From UBA6164 sp045107135 (GTDB lineage: Bacteria > Patescibacteriota > Gracilibacteria > BD1-5 > UBA6164): a DNA stretch of 15,343 nt. The stretch covers positions 1-15,343 of the forward strand of contig JASFZI010000016.1 in assembly GCA_045107135.1 (NCBI GenBank). Reading direction: 5' to 3'. How positions within the stretch are numbered: position 1 is the stretch's first letter; the number at the start of each line of letters is the position of its first letter. Below are positions 6,334 through 15,343 of the stretch, in pieces. The notes below the pieces were generated by a model that was not told the origin of the DNA, made no database searches, and saw only the letters and a program-made list of their open reading frames with translations. The position numbers and the translations under genes were made by a program.

Positions 6334-9300
6334 TTAAAAATCACTTTCATGTTCAATCTGAGTAGTTACTTCTTGTAAATGTTTTTCTCAAACATCTACA
6401 GATTCATCATTTGCATCAAAATAATCATTATCTGATTCAATCTCTTGGTTATGAAGTTTTCTATATTGTTTACCTGCAGGGATTAATCTACCGATAATTA
6501 CATTTTCCTTCATTTCTTTAAATTTATCAATTCTACCTGATACAGATCATTCAACAAGTACTCTTACAGTTTCTTGGAATGAAGCTGCTGATAACCATGA
6601 TTCAGTATAAAGAGAAATCTTTGTAATACCAAGAAGCAATCTTTCTGCAATACTAGTTTTTTTACCAGCTTTAAGTAATTTGTCATTAGAAGACTTAAAT
6701 TTGATAATATCCACAATATCTCATGGGAAAAATTTACTATCCCCTTTTGAAGTAATTCTAACTCTACTAAACATTTGTCTAACAATTAATTCAATATGTT
6801 TAGAATTAACAGTTTGTCCTTGAGAAGCATAAATTGACTTAATATCATCAACTATATATTCTTCAGCGACAAGTATTCCAGCAACATCTTTTAATTTTTG
6901 TAAATTAAGAGATCCATCTGTTATTTTTTGTCATAAATTAACTTTTTCTCAATCTTTAACTAAAATAGTCTTACCTATATCAAATTTATATTCAAAAACT
7001 CTATTTTCAACATCTTTCACAGTAATAACTCAATCTTCAATTTTTTTAACTTCTCATCCAAACGTTGAAACGAGTTTTTGTTTATCTTTTGTACTTCTAG
7101 CTAAAATTTGTTTTTTCTTAATAGTTTGACCAACTTTTATAGCTACATCAAAATGTTCTTCAAAATAGTATTCTGCTATTTCTAATTCTTCAGCTACTAC
7201 TCTAACAAATTTATTATCATCTGTTTCTTCAATTTGAATTATTCAATCTATATCAGCAATTTCAGCAATTAATTTTGGAGTTCTTGCTTCAAATAATTCT
7301 TCTACTCTAGCTAAACCTTGAGTCATATCTCAACCTTCTTTTGCTACTCATCCCGAATGAAATGTTCTCATCGTTAATTGAGTACCAGGTTCTCAAATTG
7401 ATTGCGCTGCAATAACTCAAACTGGAGTTCATATTTCAACTGGTTTATTCAAACCAAGGTCTAAACCATAACATGATTTACATACACCACCTTCTGTTTC
7501 ACAAGTAAGTACTGATCTTATTTTAACTTCATCTATTTTTTCAGCATTTAATATTTTTTTAATATTTGTATCTACAATAGTTCAAGATTCTACAATTACT
7601 TCACCTTTTTTATTTTTTACATCTCTGGCAACAGTATGAGAGTAAATTTTATCATCAAAATTTTCTGAAAAATTTCAAGCTCATTTTTGTTTTGTAACAG
7701 TTTTATAATGAACTGTATTACAATCATCTTCTTTGATAATTATATTTTGACTAGAATCAACTAATCTTCTAGTTAAGTAACCTGATTGTGCTGTTTTAAG
7801 TGCAGTATCTGATTTACCTTTTCTTCAACCATGAGTAGCAATAAAATATTCTAAAGTTGAGAATCATTCTTTTAGTGTAGATTTTATTGGAAGCTCAATT
7901 GTCTTACCTGTTGTAGAAGCAACAAGTCATTTCATTCAACATAATTGAGTAATATTTCACCAATTTCAACGTGCCCCTGAATCAATAAAGTTAAATATAT
8001 GATTTTTTTCATCAAATAATTCCTTCATTTCTCCTTCAATAACCTTTTTAACTTCAGCCCATATTTTTATTGATTGGTTATATTTTTCATCTTCAGTTAA
8101 GAATCCTGACCACCATTTCTTTTGAATAAATTTAACTTTTTCTGATCATTTAGCTAATAATTCTTTTTTATTTTCAGGTACAACCATATCATTAATAGAT
8201 ATTGATAAACCTGAAATAGTAGAATATTTAAATCAGAAATTCATTATATCATTTACAAATTTAGCTGTAGCTGCAGAACCTAATTCTTCAAAAGATCTAG
8301 AAAGAATTTTTTTAATAGCTCATTTTCTAAGAGTTTCATTTATAAAACCTAGCTCGTATGGAACTATTTCATTAAATAATAATCTACCATAACTAGTATC
8401 TGCTAATTTTCAATTGATTCTAACTTTTATAGGAGATTTAATTCCTAAAACTCCAGCATCATATGCTAACTCTGCATCATTTAAATCAGCAAATACTTTA
8501 CCTTTTCAAAGAGCATCTTTATCATTATCTATAGCAGTTACATAATATGACCCCAAAATCATATCTTGAGAGGGAGTAACAATAGGTTCTCAACTTGACG
8601 GAGCAAGTAAATTTTTAGAAGTAACCATTAAATTTCTAGCCTCAGCTTGAGCCTTATCAGTAATAGGTAAATGTACAGCCATTTGATCCCCATCGAAATC
8701 CGCATTAAATGCAGGACAAGTAAGTGGATGTAATTGAATAGCTTTCCCCTCAACTAAAACTGGTTTAAATGCTTGAATAGATAATCTATGAAGTGTAGGT
8801 GCTCTGTTTAGTAGAACATATTTACCATCAATAACGTCATCAAGTGCATCCCAAACTTCTTTATCTCATTTTTCAATAAATTTTTCAGCATGTTTAATAT
8901 TATAAACAATCCCTTCATCAATTAATTTAGAAATAACAAATGGTTTAAATAAGATTAAAGCCATTGATTTTGGTAAACCGCATTCATCCATTTTTAATGA
9001 TGGACCTACAACGATTACAGATCTAGCAGAATAATCCACACGTTTACCAAGTAAATTTTGTCTAAAACGACCTTGTTTACCTTTCAAAATTTCAGTTAAA
9101 GATTTTAATTTCTTTTTATTAGCAGTAACAAAACCAGATCTATTAGTTCTAGTTTCTCCAGTTAATAACATATCTACTGATTCTTGAAGCATTCTTTTTT
9201 CATTCTTTAATATAACGTCAGGTGCTCAAAGTTCAATAAGTTTTTTAAGTCTATTATTTCTGTTAATAACTCTTCTATAAAGATCATTTAGATCTGATGA

Positions 9301-10359
9301 AGCAAATCTTCAACCATCAAGTTGAATCATTGGTCTAAGATCTGGTGGTATAATTGGTAATGCTTCTAATATAAACCATTCAGGTCTTTGTCCTGATTTA
9401 AGTAAATTAGATGCTAATTTAATTTTTTGAAGAATCTTTTTTTGTTTAATTTGAGTAGCAACTTTTAATTCTTTTTCTTGATCTTCAATAAATTTTAATA
9501 AATCAATTCTTGCAAGTAAAGTTTTTAAATGTTCTGCTCAAGTTCCTCAAACAAATACATGAGGAAATTTAGAATCAAGAATTCTATATTCTAATTCTCA
9601 GATAATAGCTCAAATTTTTAAAGATTTTAAACCATCTCTTAAACTTTCAAATTCTTCATTTAAATCATCCAAATTTCTCATCAATAAAGCTTCTTCTGTT
9701 TTGAATTTTTTCTCAGTTAATTCTCAAGCTTCCTTTTTAATAGTCAATTCATTAACTTCTCTTTGGATATCTTTTTGAATTTCTGTTTTTGAAACCTTAT
9801 ATTTATCATCAAGCTCTTTATGTGCTTCAGTTAGTTTTTCTTCAAATACATTTGTTACAATATATGATGCAAAATAAACAACTTTTTCAAGTTTTTTAAC
9901 TGGAAGATCTAAAAGTAGACCTATTCTACCTGGAACTGATTTTAAATACCAAGTATGAGCAACTGGTGCATATAAGTCTATATGAGCCATTCTCTCTCTT
10001 CTAACTGAAGTTTTTGTTACTTCAACTCAACATCTTTCACAAACGATACCTTTGTATCTAATTCTTTTGTATTTACCACAGGCACATTCATAATTTTTTC
10101 TAGGACCAAAGATTTGTTCACAGAACAACCCTCATCTTTCTGGTCTTTGAGTTCTATAATTTATAGTTTCACTTATAAGAACTTTACCATGAGATAAAGA
10201 TCTTATTCTTTCTGGAGACGAAATTCAAAGAGATATTCAAGCTAGATTATCTAAATTTTTTCATTTAGTTATATCTTTTTTCCCTATATCTTTTGCTATT
10301 TCAGTGAAATCAGTGATTTTGTCATTTAGAAAATTATCTAAAGATTTGTCAAACGTCAT
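6334..10359 (-). CDS. rpoC: DNA-directed RNA polymerase subunit beta'
   Basis: A 1341-residue catalytic subunit of RNA polymerase. The N-terminal zinc site has Cys92, 94, 107 and 110, with exactly the spacing of E. coli 70/72/85/88. The metal-binding loop NADFDGDQMA has Asp554, 556 and 558. The second zinc site lies in CETEGGVCKSCYG. The bridge/trigger region reads [20 protein letters not shown] (about 979-998) and HSGGVA. The end has the typical SFQETVRVLVEGSVSGR and ENVIIGRLIPAG, followed by an acidic tail of about 40 residues. TGA encodes invariant glycines in CERCGVEVT and QSIGEPG. The ATG at 10359 lies 41 bases after rpoB in the same operon, without a Shine-Dalgarno site. No frameshift is seen. 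Confidence 0.98.
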
Positions 10360-10400
10360 TAGGATTATAATTAGAGATTAAACATTTTTGAGATTTTGTA

Positions 10401-13400
10401 CTATTTTTTTCCTTTTTTCTTATCATCTTTTTTCTTATCATTCTTTCTCTTCTTCATTTCTTTATCACTATCAGCCTGTACTTTATTTTCAATTTTTATA
10501 ATTTCTTCATATCTTGCCATTGCAGCATCTTCTTTTGTTTCTAATTCATCAACGTCTAATAGATCAAGATCTAATCAGATTGATTGTAATTCTTTTAATA
10601 ATACATTAAATGATTCAGGAATATTAGGTTTTTTAATTGGAGAATTTTTAACAATAGCTTCATAAGCTTGTGTTCTACCCGCAACATCATCAGATTTGAT
10701 AGTAATCATTTCTTGTAATATGTTACTTGCAGCATATGCTTCAAGAGCCCAAACCTCCATTTCTCAAAATCTTTGACCTCAATTTTGTGCTTTACCTCAA
10801 AGTGGTTGTTGCGTAACCATTGAATATGGTCAAACAGATCTAGCATGAATTTTATCTTCAACTAAATGATGAAGTTTAAGCATAAACTTAATTCATACCA
10901 TTGTTCTTTCTTTAAAAGCTTCTCAAGTATTACCATCAAATAATTGAACTTTTCAATCATCATCCATTCAGGCCTTTGACATCAATTCATTTACTTGATC
11001 AACCGACATCCCATTAAGTATAGGAGTTGCAACTTTTATTCAAAGTTTCTTTGCAGCCATACCTACATGACATTCAAGTACTTGTCAAATATTCATTCTT
11101 GAAACAACTCATAGTGGATTAAGAATAATATCAACAGGCGTACCATCTTCAGTAAATGGCATATCTTCAACTGGAACAATTCTTGAAACTATTCATTTAT
11201 TACCATGTCTACCAGCCATCTTATCTCATAATTCAACCTTTCTTGTTTGAGCTACAAAAACTTTAATTTGTTTAAATACTCATGTTGGTAAATTATCTCA
11301 ATTTTCTCTTTTTAATACATGGACATCAAGAATTTTACCTCATTGTCCTGAAGGTAATCTAAGAGAAGAATCTTTAACATCTTTAGATTTATCACCAAAA
11401 ATAGCTCTAAGTAATCTTTCTTCAGGAGAAAGTTCTTGTTCCCCTTTTGGAGTAATTTTTCAACAAAGAATAGAACCTCATTCTACATAAGCACCTATTC
11501 TTATAACTCAATCAACATCTAAATCTTTTAATTTAACACTTGAAACATTAGGAATATCATCAGTAGTTTGTTCGGGCCCTAGTTTAGTTTCTCTAACATC
11601 AGTAGAATATTCTTTAATATGTATTGAAGTGAAATAATCATCTTGTACTAATTTATCAGAAATGATAATCGCATCCTCAAAGTTATAACCTTGCCATGGC
11701 ATATATGCTACAGTTAAGTTTCTTCAAAGTGCTAACTCACCGTTCTCACAAGCATGACCATCACATAAAACTTCTCATTTTTTAACTTTTTGACCATTTG
11801 AAACAAGAGGAGTTTGATGAACTATCATATCATGATTAGATCTCTTAAATGTAGTTAGATTATATATTTTCTTTTCACCTGATTTATATAATAGAGTGAT
11901 ATGCTTAGCATCAACTCAGATAACTTCTCAGTCCTCTTCAGCTAAAAGTACATAACCAGATCATTCTCAAACTATTCTTTCCATACCAGTACCACAAACA
12001 GGAGATTGAGGTCTAACTAAAGGAACAGCCTGTCTCATCATATTTGAACCCATTTCCGCTCTTGTTGCATCATCATGTTCCAAAAAAGGAAGAAGTGAAG
12101 TTTCAATTGACATTGTTTGTTTAGGAGAAACATCTATATGAGTAACTTCTCTAACATAAGAAATAGTAGGTTTATTTCATGCTCTAGATGAAATACGAGT
12201 TTCTTTAAAATTCCCGAATTCATCAGTTAACGAACCTGCCTCTGCAATATTTAATACTCTTTCTTGATGAGCATCAAAATAATCAAATTTTGTAGTTAAA
12301 TATCCTCTAACATCAACTTTTGTAGCTTTTATTCCTTTTTTAATAGCTTCAGCATCTTTTTTTGTAATTATTTTTTTATCACTAACAATCTTTTTTCCAT
12401 TATCTCAAAGAATATCTCATAAAGCTATTCTATTTATTGCAGCTTTAGCATCATTTTTAACAGAATGTTCAACTGTTCTAAACGGAGTTAATAAAAACCC
12501 ATGCTTATTAACTTTTGAATAACAAGCAAAATGAAGTACTAATCATATATTTGGTCCTTCTGGAGTAGCAATTGGACAAATTCTTCAATATTGAGTTGGA
12601 TGTACATCCCTAACCTCAAATGAAGCTCTTTCTCTTGTCAATCAACCAGGTCATAGAGCTGAAACTCTTCTCTTGTGTCCTAATTCTGAAAGTGGATTTG
12701 ATTGATCCATAAATTGTGATAATTGAGAACTCCCAAAGAATTCTTTCATTATTGCAATTATTGGTCTTGAATTAATAAATGTACCTGGAGTAGCATCATC
12801 AAGTTCAACAATTGTCATTCTATCTTTTGCTATTCTTTCCATTCTAGCAATACCAACCTTAATTTTATCAATAACTAATTCTCATACAGATCTAACTCTT
12901 CTGTTTTCAAGATGATCAATATCATCAACAACATGATTAGCTACTCAATAAGTAAGGTTTAAAAAATATTTTAAACTTGTTACTAAATCATTAAGAGCTA
13001 AGAATTTACCATTTTCATCTTCATATTTAGTTTTAATTCATAATTTTGAACTCATTTTTAATCTAGCAATTTCACCTAAATCAAATCTCTTATCATCAAG
13101 GAATGTAACATTAAATAATTCTTCTACTCTTTCATCAGTAGCCAAGTCACCTGGTCTTAATAATTTATATAAAACATGAAGTGCTTCTAATCTATTAGTC
13201 GTTTTATCTTTATCAAGAGTAGGACCTATATTATTAGCAATAACATCATCGCCTAATTCACTGAAAGTATCTAAAATTTCAGCATTTGATTCCATACCAA
13301 AAACTCTTAAAAGAACAGAAATAGGAAGTTTTCTTTTCTTATCAATTTTAACATTAATAATTCATTTTTTTTCAATATCTATTTCAAACCAAGAACCTTT

Positions 13401-13904
13401 ACCAGGGATAAATTTTAAAGCATATCCTTTGTCAGAATAAGTAAAAAATATACCTGTTGATCTAACAATTTGGTTAACAATTACTCTTTCAATTCAGTTT
13501 ACAATAAAAGTTGCCATTTCAGTCATAAGAGGAATTCATCCCATATAAACGTCTTGTTCTTTTATTTCTCATGTTTCTTTATTTAACATTTCAAGTCTCA
13601 CTTTTAAAGGAGCCTCATAGTTAAGATTTTTTCTAATACAAGTCTCTGGATCATATTTTGGTTCTTCTAAAGCAAATCATTTGTAATAAATATCTACTTT
13701 TTCTAATGAATGATCATAAATTGGAAATGAGTTTTTAAAAACTTTATCAATTCAGTTTTGTAAAAAATCATTATACGAGTTTAATTGAACCTCTAAAAGT
13801 TCAGGAATTCAAACAACACATCTATCATCAGTAAAAAAATGACGACCTTTTATGTCATATAGACTTCCAACTTCAATACATTTAGCAGAAGCTTTTTTTT
13901 CCAT
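10401..13904 (-). CDS. rpoB: DNA-directed RNA polymerase subunit beta
   Basis: A 1167-residue beta subunit. It starts MEKKASAKCIEVGSLYDIKG. The fork and rifampicin region reads FFGSSQLSQFMDQSNPLSEL and GHKRRVSALGPGGLTRER (about 389-426). Asp400, His410 and Ser415 correspond to E. coli 516, 526 and 531 and are unchanged, while Ala446 replaces the usual Glu562 in CPIxTPEGPN. Later motifs include PWQGYNFEDAIIIS, KVELGDKMAGRHGNKGIVS and the C-terminal GGKAQNGGQRFGEMEVWALE. The conserved ending near ELQSIGLDLDLLD is followed by a basic tail of about 50 residues, ending KKKDDKKKGKK and TAG at 10403-10401. TGA encodes three conserved glycines near 418-421 and elsewhere. It is cotranscribed with rpoC. 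Confidence 0.98.
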
Positions 13905-13913
13905 ATAGTTTTG

Positions 13914-13952
13914 TTAATTAAAATAAATAAAACCCTTAAGGAGGAGCAACAC
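13914..13952 (-). CDS. Possible leader peptide before rpoB
   Basis: A GTG at 13952 is preceded, nine bases earlier, by AAGGA (13966-13962), one of the few Shine-Dalgarno-like sites in the window. It opens a 12-codon frame, MLLLLKGFIYFN, ending with TAA at 13916-13914, nine bases before the rpoB ATG. Four leucine codons in a row follow the start. Such short leader frames can couple translation to expression of the next gene, but no terminator/antiterminator pair is evident, so this is speculative. Confidence 0.22.
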   Translation of the reverse strand: MLLLLKGFIYFN

Positions 13953-13964
13953 AATCAGTTTTCC

Positions 13965-14072
13965 TTACTTTATAATAACACGAAAAACAGCCCTAGCTCA
14001 TCAGAATAACGCAATCAAAGCTAGTGCAATTGGAAGGATTATAGGTAGAAATAGAGAAAAATCAAAACTTTT
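13965..14072 (-). other. Open hydrophobic frame without a start codon, possible small or broken gene
   Basis: Between two TAA codons (14075-14073 and 13967-13965) the minus strand encodes 35 residues that look like a membrane helix: KSFDFSLFLPIILPIALALI, then ALFGGARAVFRVIIK. Two consecutive TGA codons read as Gly-Gly. There is no ATG, GTG or well placed TTG. An overlapping frame from an ATG at 14115 (starting MFFGYCFLFFKNLLKKF) would join it after a +1 shift near the A6-G-T4 run at about 14065-14075. This could be a frameshifted or misassembled small membrane protein, or chance. Confidence 0.28.
13972..13980 (-). promoter_or_regulatory. Candidate extended -10 for rpoBC
   Basis: TGTTATTAT on the minus strand is an extended -10 (TG, one base, TATTAT). 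The overlapping TATAAA (13969-13974) is an alternative. There is no good -35 at the right distance. It would give a leader of about 60 bases before rpoB. Confidence 0.38.
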
Positions 14073-14125
14073 TTAGTAAATTTTTGAAAAATAAAAAACA
14101 ATATCAAAAAAACATTAATTAAATT

Positions 14126-14153
14126 TTGACTAATAACTATATCAAAATAAAAT
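14126..14153 (+). promoter_or_regulatory. mltG promoter
   Basis: TTGACT (14126-14131), a 16-base spacer and TAAAAT (14148-14153) have the same spacer and -10 as the promoter at 1673-1700. The start near 14160 gives a leader of about 20 bases before the ATG at 14182, without a Shine-Dalgarno site. Confidence 0.58.
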
Positions 14154-14181
14154 AAAATAAATTTATTTAAAAAAAACACTT

Positions 14182-15312
14182 ATGTTTAAAAAATTTAATA
14201 AAAGAAAGATAACAAGAAAAAATTTTCTTAAAGAAAAATTAGAATCAAATATATGATTGAATGAAAATGATATTAATAAATCTAAAGTAATAGAATTAAA
14301 AAAATCAAATTTTTTATACAAATTAATAATAAACATTGTACTTATAATAATTTTTATGTGAGTCTTTGCATATAAAGATTATTTAAGTTTTAAGACTAAT
14401 ACATTAATATCTGAAGAAGTTGAAATAAAAATTGAAAAATGAGAATTGCCAATTGATATTGCGCATAGACTCTGATTAAACCAAAAATATTTAAAACTAT
14501 ATTTAAAAAATAATAATCCTGAATTTAAACTACTAGTTTGAAATTTTAAGATAGAAAAAAATTCAAATATTGAACAAATTTTATCAGCATTAGAAAATCC
14601 AATAATACAATGAGAAATAGATATTACACTACTGGAATGATGGAATATTTACGATATAGATGAATTTCTTGCAAATAAAGGTTTAATAAGTGAAAGAGAA
14701 TATATAAACTACGTAACTAATTTAGAAAAAATTGGAAAATTAACTGAGTTTTTCACTTTTATAGAATGATTAGAAACACTAGAATGATTTTTATATCCTG
14801 ATACCTATAAGATTGCTATTGATAATTTCAAAATAAATACTTTTGTTATAAAACAACTAGAAAACTTTGAAAATAGAGTCTATAATACAATTATGTCTGA
14901 CCTTGATAATAAAGAAATAGAAAAATTAATAAATTTAGCAAGTATAGTTGAAAAAGAGGAAAAAAATATTAATGAAAAATCAACAGTTGCTTGAATTTTG
15001 AAAAAAAGATTAGAAAATTGATGGATGATATGAGCTGATATCACAGTTTGTTATCCTCATGAGCTAACAGCAAATGAATGCAAAATGATAATAAGTAAAT
15101 ATATAAATGAAAAATCAGAATATAATACTAGAACTAAGCAATGATTACCAAAAACTCCAATTTGAAACCCTAGTTTTGAAACAATAAATGCTACTCAAAA
15201 TTTGAAAGAAACAAAATACTGGTTCTATCTACATGATACAATAACTTGAAAGATATACTATGCTATAACAAATGCCGAACATGAACAAAATAAAAGACTT
15301 TATTTAAAATAA
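14182..15312 (+). CDS. mltG: Endolytic peptidoglycan transglycosylase MltG (YceG family)
   Basis: A 376-residue membrane-anchored enzyme that cuts nascent glycan strands and so sets their length. A basic cytoplasmic N terminus (1-46) precedes one membrane segment (about 47-64, YKLIINIVLIIIFMGVFAY). The LysM-like part follows (about 78-145), then the catalytic domain. Motifs are TLLEGWNIYDIDEFLANKGL (149-168), LEGFLYPDTY (200-209), LASIVEKEE with the expected catalytic Glu257, VAGILKKRL (269-277), GADITVCY, YNTRTKQGLPKTPIGNPS (314-331) and YYAITNAEHEQNK at the end. TGA encodes glycines throughout, including those in LEGFLYP and VAGIL. Where most homologues have TDPTVIYG, this one has GADITVCYP. 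It is transcribed alone, divergent from rpoBC. Confidence 0.95.
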
Positions 15313-15325
15313 AAAACAAAAAAAG

Positions 15326-15343
15326 ATAGATTTGCAAATCTAT
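15326..15343 (+). terminator. Partial terminator of mltG at the window end
   Basis: ATAGATTTG and CAAATCTAT form a perfect 18-base palindrome running to the last base, 14 bases after the mltG stop and preceded by a long A run (15313-15324). By analogy with the other terminators here, a C and a T run would follow outside the window. Confidence 0.55.

Larger units (their letters stand above)
13905..14181. other. Intergenic region between rpoB and mltG with a GC-richer block
   Basis: This 277-base stretch separates divergent genes. The mltG promoter is at 14126-14153 and a candidate rpoB promoter at 13972-13980. The block about 13930-14060 is visibly richer in G and C than other gaps here. It holds the palindrome CCTTAAGG (13934-13941), a possible 12-codon leader frame (13914-13952), the inverted repeat CTAGCT...AGCTAG (13993-14024 area) and an open minus-strand frame rich in hydrophobic codons (13965-14072). 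I could not match it to a known RNA family. It may be a structured rpoB leader or an undetected small gene. Confidence 0.5.

Noticed and set aside
6564..6785. Minus-strand 73-codon frame
   Set aside because: It lies inside rpoC in another frame and shows no family motifs.
10378..10380. TAA at 10380-10378 as the rpoB stop
   Set aside because: It is in a different frame; following the rpoB frame codon by codon gives TAG at 10403-10401.
10396..10665. Plus-strand Ser/Phe-rich open frame of 89 codons
   Set aside because: It is antisense to the lysine-rich rpoB tail; the composition is just the complement of AAG/AAA codons.
13938..13944. Perfect AAGGAGG Shine-Dalgarno on the plus strand
   Set aside because: No start codon follows at a usable distance on that strand; it is better viewed as the complement of CCTCCTT in the rpoB leader.
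14065..14080. dnaX-like A AAA AAG slippery heptamer in the frame from 14115 (-)
   Set aside because: A -1 shift there gives a frame that stops after nine codons; the interesting hydrophobic frame needs a +1 shift, so classic -1 frameshifting does not explain it.
1..15343. UGA = Trp code (Mycoplasma-type, table 4)
   Set aside because: TGA aligns with invariant Gly, not Trp, in RpoB, RpoC, HIT, GatB and MltG.

Overview
The window is AT-rich bacterial DNA (roughly 70-75% A+T by eye) that reads UGA as glycine (translation table 25). With the standard code every larger gene breaks into fragments. When TGA is read as Gly, eleven continuous, mostly recognisable genes appear, and TGA falls on invariant glycines of RpoB (ALGPGGLTRER), RpoC (CERCGVEVT), GatB, HIT and MltG. 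TGG still stands for Trp. This points to the candidate phyla Absconditabacteria (SR1) or Gracilibacteria (BD1-5); the sequence alone does not decide between them. Short intergenic gaps, few Shine-Dalgarno sites and compact genes fit an ultra-small, host-dependent CPR/Patescibacteria cell.

Layout. Left edge: a possible minus-strand gene start leaving the window, with its own promoter, then the gatB terminator. 151-1587 (-): gatB, tRNA-dependent amidotransferase subunit B. 1588-1769: divergent promoters. 1770-2078 (+): small protein resembling ribosome hibernation factors. 2077-2106: two-way terminator that also carries the hemW-like stop codon. 2105-5089 (-): tight four-gene operon of a two-helix membrane protein, a HIT hydrolase, a membrane-anchored solute-binding protein and a HemW-like radical SAM protein. 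5090-5236: divergent promoters that appear to share one TTGCAA -35 box. 5237-5611 (+): charged coiled-coil protein of unknown function. 5650-6264 (-): exported, cysteine-containing, beta-rich surface protein. 6334-13904 (-): rpoC and rpoB, the RNA polymerase beta' and beta subunits. 13905-14181: relatively GC-rich rpoB leader plus the mltG promoter. 14182-15312 (+): mltG, a peptidoglycan lytic transglycosylase. The window ends inside a palindrome, probably its terminator.

The identified genes serve core functions: charged tRNA supply, transcription, cell wall handling and ribosome care. The accessory interest lies in the HIT/solute-binding/HemW-like operon, the exported protein, the lineage-specific charged protein, and the unexplained 13930-14075 block upstream of rpoB. 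I found no CRISPR array, insertion sequence, tRNA or rRNA gene.
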